From NCBI RefSeq assembly GCF_014764365.1, contig NZ_CP061718.1:1240001-1304000 (forward strand): DNA of 64,000 bases, read 5' to 3'. This DNA comes from Roseococcus microcysteis (GTDB taxonomy: Bacteria > Pseudomonadota > Alphaproteobacteria > Acetobacterales > Acetobacteraceae). The position numbers and the translations under genes were made by a program. This document shows positions 17,949 through 30,675 of this stretch, in pieces (position 1 is the first letter of the stretch; each line of letters opens with the position of its first letter). The notes beneath the pieces are model-generated. The model worked only from the letters and a program-made list of their open reading frames with translations. It was not told the DNA's origin and did no database searches.

Positions 17949-19246
17949 ACGAGATCATTCGCCACGCCGCCGCCGACACCCCGCCCGCGCGCGGCCTGCG
18001 CCTGGGCCGTGCCAAGGCCGGCACCTTCGGCGTGCTGGACATCGGCACCACCAAGATCGTCTGCATCATCGCGCGCATCGAGAGCGACGGCACGCCGCGC
18101 GCGCTGGGCTTCGGCTGGCAGAAGGCGCGCGGCATCAAGGCGGGTTCCGTCGTGGACATGGAGGAGGCGGAGCGCAGCATCCGCGCCGCCGTGGCCGGCG
18201 CCGAGCAGATGGCCGATACGCGGCTGCAGGGCGTCATCGTCAACCTCTCCTGCGGGCAGCCGGGCGGGCGCATCCATCACATCGACTGGCCCATCGGCGG
18301 CCGGGCGGTCACGGAGGCCGATCTGCGCTCCATCCTGCAGGAAGGCGTGCGCCGCACCCATGCCGATGGGCGCGAGGTGGTGCACTGCTTCCCCGCGGGC
18401 TTCCTGGTGGACGAGACGGGCGGCGTGGAAGACCCGCGCGCCATGGTCTGCGAACGGCTCCAGGCGCGGCTGCATGTGGTGGATGCCGCGAGCCACGCGC
18501 TGTTCAATTTGGGCCAGACGCTGCACCGCTGCGAGCTGGAGGCGGAGGAGATGATCGCCTCGCCCTTCGCGGCCGGGCTTGCGACGCTGGTGGATGATGA
18601 GCGCGAGCTGGGCGCCATCTGCGTGGACATGGGCGGCGGCACCACCAGCCTCGCCTGCTTCGCCGAGGGGCGGCTGCTGCACACGGCGCAGCTTCCGGTG
18701 GGCGGGTGGCAGGTGACGAATGATCTGGCGCGCGTGCTGTCCACCCCCATCAGCCACGCGGAACGGCTGAAGACCATGCATGGCAGCGTCCTCGAATCCG
18801 ACGAGGACCGGGGCGAGTTGCTGCCCGTGCCCATGGTGGGCGAGGAGGAGGACCAGATCGCGCGCATCCCGCGCGAGATGATCGTGAAGATCATGCGCCC
18901 GCGCCTGGAGGAATCCTTTGAATTGCTGCGCGACCGGCTGGAGGCCTCGGGCCTGCCCATGGAGATGCGCCGCCGCGTGGTGCTGACGGGTGGTGCGTCA
19001 CAGGTGATCGGCGTGCGCGAACTCGCCGCCCGTGTGCTGGGCAAGCCCGTGACGGTGCGCCTCGGCCGCCCGCGAATCGTGCGCGGCCTGCCGGAGACGG
19101 CGGCGGGGCCGGCCTTCGCCAGCTGCATCGGTCTGCTGGCCTGGGCCGCGGGCGAGGGGCGCCCGCTGCTCGACATCACGCCGGGTCCGGCGGCGCCGAA
19201 GGGCGTGGTGGCGCGTGCCTTCGCCTGGTTGCGCGAAAGATTGTAG
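17945..19246 (+). CDS. ftsA: Cell division protein FtsA
   Basis: A 433-residue actin-like ATPase that tethers FtsZ filaments to the membrane. The phosphate-1 loop [17 protein letters not shown] is near residues 27-43, followed by the 1C insertion region with [10 protein letters not shown]. The second phosphate loop is [15 protein letters not shown] near residue 225. [26 protein letters not shown] is the adenosine motif. The C-terminus ([13 protein letters not shown]) is an amphipathic helix expected to bind the membrane. It begins at an ATGA overlap with ftsQ, and its stop is followed by a 112-bp gap before ftsZ. Confidence 0.97.
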   Translation: MNEIIRHAAADTPPARGLRLGRAKAGTFGVLDIGTTKIVCIIARIESDGTPRALGFGWQKARGIKAGSVVDMEEAERSIRAAVAGAEQMADTRLQGVIVNLSCGQPGGRIHHIDWPIGGRAVTEADLRSILQEGVRRTHADGREVVHCFPAGFLVDETGGVEDPRAMVCERLQARLHVVDAASHALFNLGQTLHRCELEAEEMIASPFAAGLATLVDDERELGAICVDMGGGTTSLACFAEGRLLHTAQLPVGGWQVTNDLARVLSTPISHAERLKTMHGSVLESDEDRGELLPVPMVGEEEDQIARIPREMIVKIMRPRLEESFELLRDRLEASGLPMEMRRRVVLTGGASQVIGVRELAARVLGKPVTVRLGRPRIVRGLPETAAGPAFASCIGLLAWAAGEGRPLLDITPGPAAPKGVVARAFAWLRERL

Positions 19247-19252
19247 AAAAGC

Positions 19253-19337
19253 GAATCCACGGCCTGTGGATTATGTGGAACACGGGGATGAGTGCGGCGG
19301 GAGGGGGAGACGCGACTCGCCGCACGCGTCTAGACTC
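19253..19337 (+). promoter_or_regulatory. ftsZ upstream region with three GANTC sites and a palindrome
   Basis: The ftsA-ftsZ gap contains GANTC at 19253-19257 (GAATC), 19314-19318 (GACTC) and 19333-19337 (GACTC). It also contains a perfect inverted repeat, AATCCAC (19254-19260) with GTGGATT (19266-19272), that overlaps the first site. GANTC is the methylation target of CcrM in alphaproteobacteria, and in Caulobacter CcrM methylation supports ftsZ transcription. I see no convincing -35/-10 pair, so the promoter itself is inferred from the gap, the sites and the good ribosome-binding site (GGGGAGGAG at 19340-19348). Confidence 0.5.
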
Positions 19338-19358
19338 GAGGGGAGGAGATCCGAGGCC

Positions 19359-20861
19359 ATGACGTTGAACCTGACTCTGCCAGTGACGCAGCACACCGAT
19401 TTCTCGCCCCGGATCGCCGTGATCGGCATCGGCGGCGGCGGCACCAATGCCGTGAACAACATGATCAACCTGGGCCTCGAGGGGGTTGATTTCATCGTCG
19501 CCAACACCGACGCGCAGTCGCTGGTGAACAGCCGCGCGGAGCGCCGCGTGCAGCTCGGCCCGCACCTGACGCAGGGGCTGGGCGCGGGCGCGAAGCCCGA
19601 GATCGGCCGCGCCGCCGCCGAGGAGGCGATGGACGAGCTGGCCCGCCACCTCGAGGGCTGCCACATGGTCTTCGTCACCGCCGGCATGGGCGGTGGCACG
19701 GGCACGGGGGCCGCGCCCGTCGTGGCGCGCATGGCGCGCGAGCGCGGCATCCTGACCGTGGGCGTGGTGACGCGGCCCTTCGACTTCGAAGGGCCCAAGC
19801 GCAAGCGCGCCGCCGACCAGGGCCTCGATGAGCTGCAGCAATTCGTGGACACGCTGATCGTGGTGCCCAACCAGAACCTGTTCAGGCTGGCCAATGAGCG
19901 CACGACCTTCCAGGACGCCTTCCGCATGGCGGACAACGTCCTCTACATGGGCGTGCGCGGCGTGACGGACCTGATGGTGGCGCCGGGCCTCGTGAACCTC
20001 GACTTCGCCGACATCCGCACCGTCATGGCCGAGATGGGCAAGGCGATGATGGGCACGGGCGAGGCCGAGGGCGAGGACCGCGCGGTGAAGGCCGCCGAGG
20101 CCGCCATCAGCAACCCGCTGCTGGAGGACACCTCTATGCGCGGCGCGCGCGGCGTGCTGATCAACATCACGGGCGGCCTCGACATGACGCTGTTCGAGGT
20201 GGATGAGGCGGCCACGCGCATCCGCCGCGAGGTGGATGAGGATGCGAACATCATCTTCGGCTCCTCGGTGGATGAGACGATGAACGGGCGCGTGCGCGTC
20301 TCGGTCGTCGCCACCGGCATTGACGTGGCGAGCGCCGCTTCGACCGGCGCGCCGCGCCTGGCCGTCGTCACCCCCGCCGCCGCGCCGGTCGAGGCGCCGG
20401 CGCCGCGCGCGGCCCAGGGCCCCTTCGGCGCCCCCGTCCCGCCCCAGCCCACCCGCCGGCCGGTGCAGGCCACGGGTGCCGGGCTGCTGCGCCAGGCGGC
20501 CGCGCCGGCGGTGGCTGTGACACCCGTCCCGGCCGCGCAGGAGGAGGAGATGCCGGCCCCGCAGCCCGTGCCCACCCCTGCCCCGCAGATGGCCCCACCC
20601 GTCATGGCGGCGCCCGCGCAGATGGAAGGCCCGGCGCCGCAGCATGGCGGCGAATCGGGTTGGCGCAGCCTGTTCCGCAACGCGACGGGCGCCATCCGCC
20701 AGCCGCGCGCGCCGGAAGCCCCCGCGCCACGCCGCGCGGAGCCGGGCCTGGGCCTGCCCCAGCCGGCGCCGCAGCGCGCCGCGCCGCAAGCGGCCGCGCC
20801 CACGGGTCCGGATGAGAAGAACCTCGACATCCCGACCTTCCTGCGCCGCATGAGCAACTGA
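19359..20861 (+). CDS. ftsZ: Cell division GTPase FtsZ
   Basis: The tubulin-like GTPase that forms the division ring; 500 residues here. The N-terminal [18 protein letters not shown] and the tubulin signature [19 protein letters not shown] (about residues 109-127) bind [14 protein letters not shown] supplies the catalytic T7 loop. After the conserved core (to ~residue 325) comes a Pro/Ala/Gln-rich linker of about 150 residues. The C-terminal peptide [12 protein letters not shown] is the binding site for FtsA and other partners. The ATG at 19359 sits eleven bases after a GGGGAGGAG ribosome-binding site. A hairpin terminator follows. Confidence 0.98.
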   Translation: MTLNLTLPVTQHTDFSPRIAVIGIGGGGTNAVNNMINLGLEGVDFIVANTDAQSLVNSRAERRVQLGPHLTQGLGAGAKPEIGRAAAEEAMDELARHLEGCHMVFVTAGMGGGTGTGAAPVVARMARERGILTVGVVTRPFDFEGPKRKRAADQGLDELQQFVDTLIVVPNQNLFRLANERTTFQDAFRMADNVLYMGVRGVTDLMVAPGLVNLDFADIRTVMAEMGKAMMGTGEAEGEDRAVKAAEAAISNPLLEDTSMRGARGVLINITGGLDMTLFEVDEAATRIRREVDEDANIIFGSSVDETMNGRVRVSVVATGIDVASAASTGAPRLAVVTPAAAPVEAPAPRAAQGPFGAPVPPQPTRRPVQATGAGLLRQAAAPAVAVTPVPAAQEEEMPAPQPVPTPAPQMAPPVMAAPAQMEGPAPQHGGESGWRSLFRNATGAIRQPRAPEAPAPRRAEPGLGLPQPAPQRAAPQAAAPTGPDEKNLDIPTFLRRMSN

Positions 20862-20887
20862 TCCGGCACAATTTTGCTTGTGATGAA

Positions 20888-20916
20888 CCCCGCGGCTGAA
20901 AGGCCGCGGGGTTTTT
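20888..20916 (+). terminator. Rho-independent terminator after ftsZ
   Basis: CCCCGCGGC (20888-20896) pairs perfectly with GCCGCGGGG (20903-20911) around a TGAAAG loop and is followed by TTTTT. It lies 26 bases after the ftsZ stop and closes the division cluster, separating it from lpxC. Confidence 0.93.
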
Positions 20917-21271
20917 CATGTCCAGGCCAAGCAAACCGCACCGCAAGACTTTGCCGCGATGCGGTGAAGCGCATGCATGAACTGCCGTCCATGCAAATAT
21001 GGCGAGAAAAGGGCGCGCTCTTTCAGGGTTTTAGCAGGAAACATCGGGAAACAACGCTTGACTGGCCTGCGCGGCCCAGCCCTGGCATGCAGGCTGTCGA
21101 AACCTTGCCGCGCGGCCTGATTGTGGCCGCAAGGATTGGGCAGGGTCCGGTGCCTCCTCCTCCGGGCGGGGGCGCGGTTCAGGGGAGGACCGCGATCCGG
21201 AACGCCGCGCCACTGGCGCGGGCTTTGTGTGTCACGGGCGGTTTGGCCCAGCTTTGGGGATTTTGCTCAGC
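20917..21271 (+). other. ftsZ-lpxC intergenic region with a structured lpxC leader
   Basis: About 355 bases without a convincing gene. The clearest structure is a hairpin: CCTTGC (21103-21108) plus GGCC (21114-21117) pair with GGCC (21125-21128) and GCAAGG (21129-21134), leaving a 5-nt CGCGC bulge and a 7-nt loop. It sits about 140 nt before lpxC. CTTGAC at 21056-21061 resembles an alphaproteobacterial -35 element but has no matching -10, so the lpxC promoter is not placed. I see no RNA gene I can name. Confidence 0.35.
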
Positions 21272-22213
21272 ATGGATGGATTCGCGCAGCTTCCGGGTGG
21301 TCGCCGCCGTCGCCTCGCGCAGGGGATTTCCTGCCGCGGCGTGGGCCTCCACAGCGGGTTGACGCTGACGCTCTCCCTCCTGCCCGCCCCCAGCGGCGCC
21401 GGCATCAGCTTCCGTCGCACCGACCTCGGCGTCACCATCCCCGCCCGCGCCGACCATGTGGTGGACACGCGGCTCTGCACCGCCATCGGGCTGGAGGGCC
21501 AGCCGGAAGCCCGCGTGGGCACCATCGAGCATGTGATGGCCGCCCTCGCCGCCGCCGGCATTGATGACGCGCTGGTCGAGGTGGACGGGCCGGAGGTGCC
21601 CATCCTCGACGGCTCCGCCGAGCCCTTCATCTTCCTCATCAACTGCGCCGGCGCGGCCGAGCAATATGGCCAGCGGCATTCGCTCCAGGTGCTCAAGACC
21701 GTGCGCGTCGAGGATGAGGCGGGCGCCTGGGCCGAGCTGTCGCCGCTCGATGACTTCGCCTTCGAGGCCGAGCTGGAAATCGCCTTCCCCGGCACCGCCA
21801 TCGGCACCCAGTCACTGGGCCTGCGCGTCTCCACGGCCAGCTTCCGCGCGGAACTGGCCAATGCCCGCACCTTCACCCTGGCCGAGGATGTGGCGCGGCT
21901 GCGCGCCGCCGGCCTCGCGCGCGGCGGCAGCCTCGCCAATGCCGTGGTGGTGGACGGGCCGCTGGTGGTGAATCCGGGCGGGCTGCGCAGCCCCGATGAA
22001 TTCGTGCGCCACAAGCTGCTGGACGTGGTGGGAGACCTGGCGCTGGCCGGCCACCCCATCGCGGGGCGCTTCCGCGGCGCGCGCTCGGGCCATGCGCTGA
22101 ACAACCGCCTGGTGCGCGCCCTGCTGGCGGACCCCACGGCCACGCGCCTCGTCACCGGCCATGCGCTGGAGGCGGTGGAAGCCCCCGCCCTGCTCGCCGC
22201 CACCGCGGCCTGA
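21272..22213 (+). CDS. lpxC: UDP-3-O-acyl-N-acetylglucosamine deacetylase
   Basis: LpxC is the zinc deacetylase that commits the cell to lipid A synthesis; 313 residues here. It has a GVGLHSGLTLTLSLLPA N-terminal segment and DTRLCTAIG. The first zinc ligand is in GTIEHVMAALAAAGIDD, a substrate region is EVPILDGSAEPF, and the second zinc site is FVRHKLLDVVGDLAL with the HxxxD spacing. GARSGHALNNRLV carries the catalytic His. The ATG at 21272 was preferred over an upstream GTG-type extension because homologues begin shortly before the catalytic domain. Being next to ftsZ is typical of many proteobacteria. Confidence 0.96.
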   Translation: MDGFAQLPGGRRRRLAQGISCRGVGLHSGLTLTLSLLPAPSGAGISFRRTDLGVTIPARADHVVDTRLCTAIGLEGQPEARVGTIEHVMAALAAAGIDDALVEVDGPEVPILDGSAEPFIFLINCAGAAEQYGQRHSLQVLKTVRVEDEAGAWAELSPLDDFAFEAELEIAFPGTAIGTQSLGLRVSTASFRAELANARTFTLAEDVARLRAAGLARGGSLANAVVVDGPLVVNPGGLRSPDEFVRHKLLDVVGDLALAGHPIAGRFRGARSGHALNNRLVRALLADPTATRLVTGHALEAVEAPALLAATAA

Positions 22214-22292
22214 TTTCCCGCTTCCTGGCCCCCCTTGCCGGCGTTCGGCGGGCGCGTGGTATAAGCCCGCCATCCGGAGTAGAACGCCCCTT

Positions 22293-23144
22293 ATGCGCAA
22301 GACCCTTCCACGCCTCGCCCTCCTGTGCAGCCTCCTGCCGCTCGCGGCCTGCGGGGGCGCGACGGGCTGGGACGGGCGCCTGGGCTCCCTGTTCGACAGC
22401 AGCCCCACCGCCGCCCTCCAGGACCGCTCGCCCGAGGCGCTCTACGCCGCCGGCATCCAGGCCCTGCAGGAGCAACGCTACGCCCAGGCCGGCCAGATCT
22501 TCGACGCGCTGGAACGCGAGCATCCCTTCTCCACCTGGGCCACCAACGCGAAGCTGATGTCGGCCTATGCCGACTACATGCGCAACCGCTACACCGAGGC
22601 CATCGGCACGCTGGACCGCTTCATCCAGCTGCACCCGGCGCACCGCGACATCGCCTATGCGCACTACCTGCGCGCGCTCTCGCTCTATGAGCAGATCAAC
22701 GACGCGCAGCGCGACCAGCGCTCGACCGAGCTCGCCATGGCCGCCCTTCAGGATGTGGTGAACCGCTTCCCCGAGACGGCCTATGCCCGCGACGCCCGCC
22801 TCAAGATGGATTTGGCGCGCGACCACCTGGCGGGGCGCGAGATGAACATCGGCCGCTTCTACCAGCGCCAGCGCCTGCTCAACGCCGCCATCGGCCGCTA
22901 TCGCCGCGTGGTGGAGCAATACCAGACCACCAACCACGTGCCCGAGGCGCTGCACCGGCTGACGGAGATCTACCTCTCCCTCGGCCTGCGCGAGGAGGCG
23001 GCGCGCACCGCCTCCGTGCTGGGCCACAACTTCCCGGGCAGCCCCTGGTACCAGGACAGCTACGCGCTGCTGACGCCGGGGGCCGCGCCGTCGGACGCCG
23101 CGCGGCCGGGGCTGCTGCGGCGGGCCTGGGGCAACATCTTCTAG
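22293..23144 (+). CDS. bamD: Outer membrane assembly lipoprotein BamD
   Basis: A 283-residue lipoprotein of the BAM complex that inserts beta-barrel proteins into the outer membrane. A short signal peptide ends in the lipobox LPLAAC (Cys20), so the mature protein should be lipid-anchored. It then shows TPR-like helical repeats with the BamD/YfiO motifs: LYAAGIQALQEQRYAQAGQIFDAL, EHPFSTWATNAKLMSAYADY and FIQLHPAHRDIAYAHYLRAL. A further repeat segment is DVVNRFPETAYARDAR. Length is normal. It lies 79 bp after lpxC and 7 bp before recN. Confidence 0.95.
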   Translation: MRKTLPRLALLCSLLPLAACGGATGWDGRLGSLFDSSPTAALQDRSPEALYAAGIQALQEQRYAQAGQIFDALEREHPFSTWATNAKLMSAYADYMRNRYTEAIGTLDRFIQLHPAHRDIAYAHYLRALSLYEQINDAQRDQRSTELAMAALQDVVNRFPETAYARDARLKMDLARDHLAGREMNIGRFYQRQRLLNAAIGRYRRVVEQYQTTNHVPEALHRLTEIYLSLGLREEAARTASVLGHNFPGSPWYQDSYALLTPGAAPSDAARPGLLRRAWGNIF

Positions 23145-23151
23145 CCATATC

Positions 23152-26942
<3,791 letters not shown>

Positions 26943-28712
26943 TCACAGCGGCGCGCATTCCCGTTCCAGCCACCCCCGCGTCGCCGCATCCAGCCCAGGC
27001 CCCACCTCGCGCAGCACGCGCGCATGGTAGGCATCCACCCATTCCCGCTCGAAGCGCGTTAGCGCCGCCACATCCAGCAGGGCGCGGCAATAGGGCGCGA
27101 GCGTCAGCGTCTCGAACTCCAGGAAGGGGCGGGCCTGGTCGGGCTGGGGCTCGGCGGGGCGGGCCAGCAGCAGGTTCTCGATGCGGATGCCGTAATGGCC
27201 TGGCAAATAATAGCCGGGCTCATTGGACAGGATCATGCCCGGGCGGAGGGGCACCACCTTGGCCGCGCGGCTGAAGGCGGCCGGGCCCTCATGCACCGAC
27301 AGGAAGCTGCCCACGCCATGCCCGGTGCCGTGGTCGTAGTCGAGGCCCATATCCCAGAGCGGCCGGCGTGCGATGGCATCCAAATGCGGCCCCGCCACCC
27401 CTTCCGGAAAGCGCAGCGTGCCCAGCGCGATATGCCCGCGCAGCACCGCCGTGTAGCGCGCGCGCAGCGCGGCCGGCGCGGGGTCGGGCCCGGTCCAGAG
27501 GGTGCGGGTGATGTCGGTGGTGCCGTCCGGGAACTGCGCGCCGCTGTCAATCAGGTAGCACTCGTTGGGGCGGATGGGACGGTCGGTGTCGGGCGTCACG
27601 CGGTAATGGACGATGGCGCCATTCTCGCCGGCGCCGGAGATGGCGGGGAAGCTCTCGGCCACGAAGCCCGGCAGCAGGCGGCGCTGGTCGAGCAGATGGG
27701 CGGCGGCGGACATCTCGGTCAGGCCGCCGCGTGGCGCATGCTCCGCGAACCAGGCCAGGAAGCGGGCCACGGCGCCGGCATCGCGGAGCTGCGCGGCGCG
27801 GGCGCCTTCCTGCTCCACGGGGTTCTTCATGGCGCGGGGCAGGCGGCAAGGGTCCTCGCCCGTGGTCACCTTGGCGCCGGCCTCGCGCAGGGTGGCGGCG
27901 AACCAGGCGGGGGTGGCCTCGGGGTCGAGGCGCACGGTGCGGCCGGACAGGGCGCGCAGCGCGCCGGGCAGCGCGGTGCGGGGCGAAATGCTGACGGCAT
28001 TGCCCAGATGGGCGCGCGTCGCTTCCGGCACGCGCTCGGGCGCGTTCAGGAACAGCGCCACCGAGGCATCCTCGTGCAGCACCGCGAAGGCCAGCGGCAG
28101 CGGCGTGTGGGCCAGGTCCGCGCCGCGGATGTTCAGCAGCCAGGCGACGGAATGGGCATCGGCCAGCACGCAGGCCTGTTCGCCGGCCGCGCGCAGGGCG
28201 GCCGCCGCGGCCTCGCGCTTGGCCGCGCCCGTGACCCCGGCCTGGGCCAGGGCGTGGGGCAGCACGGGGGTGGCGGGCGGCGCGGGCCGGTCGGTCCAGA
28301 GCGCATCAATGGGGTTGGGTGAGAGGGGCACCAGCGTCACGCCCGCGAAACGCTGCAGCGCGGCCTCGCTGTGCAACCACGGGTCGTAGCCGATGGCCAG
28401 GCCCTGGGCGTGCTCGCGCAGCCATTCGGCCGGCGGCTCCTCGGTGATGTGGCGGCGTTCCCACAGTGCGGGATCGGTCTCGGCGGCAAGCTGGGTGGTG
28501 TAGCGGCCATCGGTGAACACCGCGGCGCGGCCGGGCAGCACCACGGCCATGCCCGCGCTGCCGGTGAAGCCGGTCAGCCAGGCCAGGCGTTCGCCGGCCT
28601 TGGGGACGTATTCCCCCAGATGCTCGTCGCCGCGCGGGACGAGGAAGCCCGAAACACCCTGGGCGGCCAAGGCCTCGCGCAGCGCGGCCAGGCGGTGCAA
28701 CTTTTCGTTCAT
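26943..28712 (-). CDS. pepP: Xaa-Pro aminopeptidase, M24B family
   Basis: A 589-residue metallopeptidase that removes N-terminal residues preceding proline. It has two creatinase-like N-terminal domains and then the pita-bread M24 domain. The metal ligands appear as YLIDSGAQFPDGTTDITRT (two Asp), HGTGHGVG (His), LSNEPGYYLPGHYGIRIEN (Glu) and the last Glu before TLTLAPY. Length matches the long three-domain form found in many alphaproteobacteria and eukaryotes. The ATG at 28712 was chosen; the frame runs 12 codons further upstream. It is convergent with ligA. Confidence 0.92.
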   Translation of the reverse strand: MNEKLHRLAALREALAAQGVSGFLVPRGDEHLGEYVPKAGERLAWLTGFTGSAGMAVVLPGRAAVFTDGRYTTQLAAETDPALWERRHITEEPPAEWLREHAQGLAIGYDPWLHSEAALQRFAGVTLVPLSPNPIDALWTDRPAPPATPVLPHALAQAGVTGAAKREAAAAALRAAGEQACVLADAHSVAWLLNIRGADLAHTPLPLAFAVLHEDASVALFLNAPERVPEATRAHLGNAVSISPRTALPGALRALSGRTVRLDPEATPAWFAATLREAGAKVTTGEDPCRLPRAMKNPVEQEGARAAQLRDAGAVARFLAWFAEHAPRGGLTEMSAAAHLLDQRRLLPGFVAESFPAISGAGENGAIVHYRVTPDTDRPIRPNECYLIDSGAQFPDGTTDITRTLWTGPDPAPAALRARYTAVLRGHIALGTLRFPEGVAGPHLDAIARRPLWDMGLDYDHGTGHGVGSFLSVHEGPAAFSRAAKVVPLRPGMILSNEPGYYLPGHYGIRIENLLLARPAEPQPDQARPFLEFETLTLAPYCRALLDVAALTRFEREWVDAYHARVLREVGPGLDAATRGWLERECAPL

Positions 28713-28727
28713 TTCTGCCTCAGTTCC

Positions 28728-28758
28728 GTCATAATGACATAAGTCCACAGGATGTCAT
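28728..28758. promoter_or_regulatory. Candidate operator: three ATGAC/GTCAT half-sites
   Basis: GTCAT-A-ATGAC (28728-28738) forms a short palindrome, and ATGACAT (28734-28740) is repeated inverted as ATGTCAT (28752-28758). The cluster lies 15-46 bases upstream of the pepP start and about 130 bp upstream of the DUF1127 gene. It is in an AT-richer patch, which fits a regulator binding site for one or both divergent genes. No protein can be named. Confidence 0.35.
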
Positions 28759-28886
28759 GCGTTCAGCGCATGTGTGCAGTCGCAGCATAGCGCAACCAGA
28801 AGACGCAAAACCCCCCTATATCCTCCCCCACGAGAGCGGCGCCGCCGCCTTCAGAACCCGGGCGATGACCGCCCACAGATATTCGG

Positions 28887-29231
28887 ATGGACCACATGGA
28901 CTCCCGCATCACCCCGGCCGAAGCCGCGATGCTGATGCCTTACCCGCACCTCGACCGCCTGAACGCGGCCGAGCGCGCCGAGGTGCTGACCGCCCGCGCC
29001 CGCGCCCTGCGCGCCAGCGTCATCCTGGCAGCCATCACCGGCGCCTTCCAGGCCCTGGGCCGTGGCTTCGCCGCGATGCAGCGCCGCAACCGCACCGCCG
29101 AGGAGCTGAGCCAGCTCAGCGACCGCGCCCTGGCCGATATCGGGGTGATGCGCGGCAATATTCACGAGATCGCCGCCCGTCCCTTCCCGCAGGCGGCGAA
29201 TGATGTGGCCGGGACCCGCCACGCGGCCTGA
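28887..29231 (+). CDS. DUF1127 domain-containing protein
   Basis: A 114-residue protein with the DUF1127 motif (NRTAEELSQLSDRALADIGV, roughly residues 71-90), a short Arg-rich helical domain very common in alphaproteobacteria. Small DUF1127 proteins have been linked to RNA binding, phosphate and carbon metabolism in other genera. This longer version has an N-terminal helical extension with a possible amphipathic helix at ~45-60. An internal ATG three codons downstream is an alternative start. The gene is monocistronic: it has its own upstream region (after the operator-like repeats) and a strong terminator directly behind it. Confidence 0.85.
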   Translation: MDHMDSRITPAEAAMLMPYPHLDRLNAAERAEVLTARARALRASVILAAITGAFQALGRGFAAMQRRNRTAEELSQLSDRALADIGVMRGNIHEIAARPFPQAANDVAGTRHAA

Positions 29232-29255
29232 ACGGGCCCACTGGTCGCTTCCGCC

Positions 29256-29295
29256 CCGCGCCGGGTGCATAACTGCCCCGGCGCGGTTCTTTCTT
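29256..29295 (+). terminator. Rho-independent terminator after the DUF1127 gene
   Basis: CCGCGCCGGG (29256-29265) pairs perfectly over 10 bp with CCCGGCGCGG (29277-29286), with an 11-nt loop. The T-rich tail TTCTTTCTT follows. It ends the DUF1127 message and shields the following MFS gene. Confidence 0.88.
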
Positions 29296-29329
29296 GTGCA
29301 AGGCTGACGCTTCGCCTCAGCTTTCGCTT

Positions 29330-30549
29330 ATGCAAAACGCCCCCGCCCGATCGGCCAAGACCATCCTCTGGGTGGCCATCATCGGGGCGGCGGCCACCTC
29401 CTCCCTCGCCATGGGCATCCGGCAGACCTATGGTTTGCTGCTGCTGCCCATGTCCGCCGAGCACGCCGTGGCCCCTTGGGCCTTCGGCCTCGCGGTCGCG
29501 CTGCACAACCTGACCTGGGGCCTGGCCCAGCCCGTCTCGGGCAGCATGGCCGACAAATATGGCTCCGGCCGGGTCATGGCGGTGGGCGGCGTCTTCTACC
29601 TGATCGGCTGCGGGCTGCCCGCGCTCTTCCCCACCAATGCGATGGTGCTGCTGGGCATCGGGCTCTTCTCGGGCTTCGGCGTGGCCTGCGCGGGGACGGG
29701 GCTGGCCCTGGCCGCCATCGGGCGCCTCGCGCCCCCGAGAAGCGGGGCGAGTATATTGGCATCGCCAGCGCCGGCGGCTCGCTCGGGCAGGCGGCCATGG
29801 TGCCCATCACCTTCGGCGCCATCGGCTGGCTGGGTTCGGCGGGCGCGCTGGCCATGCTGGCGGTGACCGCGCTGCTGATCATTCCCATCGCCCGCAACAT
29901 CGAATGGCGGCCCGCCCCGCGTGTGGGCGCGCCGGCCGCGGGGCTGATGGGGCTGCCGGCGCTGGCGAAGCGCGCGCTGGCCGACCGCGACTTCGCCCTG
30001 CTGACGGGCGGCTTCTTCGCCTGCGGCTTCCAGTTGGCCTTCCTGACCACGCATTTGCCCTCGCACATCGCGCTCTGTGGCCTGGCGCCCAGCCTGGGGA
30101 TGACGGCGCTGATGCTGATCGGGCTGTTCAACATCCCGGGTTCCTGGTTCTGCGGCTGGCTCTCCTCGCGCATCAAGCCCGAGACGGGGCTGGGCTGGAT
30201 CTACCTGGTGCGGACAGTGGCCATCGCGCTCTTCGCGGTGGCGACGCCCACCGAATGGGGCACCATGGTCTTCGCCGCCGTGATGGGCTTCGTCTGGCTG
30301 GGGACGGTGCCGCTGACCTCGGCCGCCATCGCGCGGCGCTTCGGGGTGGGGGATCTGGGGGCGCTCTATGGCGTGTGCTTCTTCAGCCACCAGATCGGCG
30401 GCTTCCTGGGCGCGGGGGCGGGGGCGCTGCTGCTGGGCGTCACCGGCAATTACGACGCCTTCTGGCCGGTGATGATCGTGGTGGGGCTGACGGCCAGCGT
30501 GCTGAACTGGATGACGAAGCCGCCGGGCGCGCGCGCCCTGCCCGCCTGA
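29330..30549 (+). CDS. MFS transporter (reading frame interrupted by a 1-nt shift)
   Basis: A major facilitator carrier of about 406 residues with 12 hydrophobic segments. The N-terminal half (from ATG 29330) reads through AGTGLALAAIGRLAP. Then the frame is lost at a five-C run (29732-29736) and continues one frame over with PEKRGEYIGIASAGGSLGQ to a TGA at 30547-30549. Adding one C restores a perfect join (GRLAPPEKRGEYIG). Family traits include GIRQTYGLLLLP, SGSMADKYGSGRVM and the conserved RFGVGDLGALYGVCFFSHQIGGFLGA near the end, as in oxalate/formate and monocarboxylate-type MFS proteins. Because other genes here lose one base in the same way, I think this is a sequence error and the gene is intact. 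Confidence 0.8.
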
Positions 30550-30552
30550 CGG

Positions 30553-30588
30553 CACGCCCTGCCCATCGCCTGGGCAGAACGGGGCGTG
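30553..30588 (+). other. Stem-loop after the MFS gene
   Basis: CACGCCC (30553-30559) pairs with GGGCGTG (30582-30588) and the adjoining TGCCCA (30560-30565) pairs with TGGGCA (30571-30576), with a 5-nt bulge on one side. It starts three bases after the stop codon and lacks a T tract, so it could be a transcript-end stabiliser or a weak terminator. Confidence 0.45.
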
Positions 30589-30675
30589 GGTGGGGGCTTC
30601 TACGGGAGTTTACGGGGTGTGCGGGGGGCGTCCGCGGTGGTCCGCTGCGGCCAACCCCGTCCAGAGGACCGTCCC

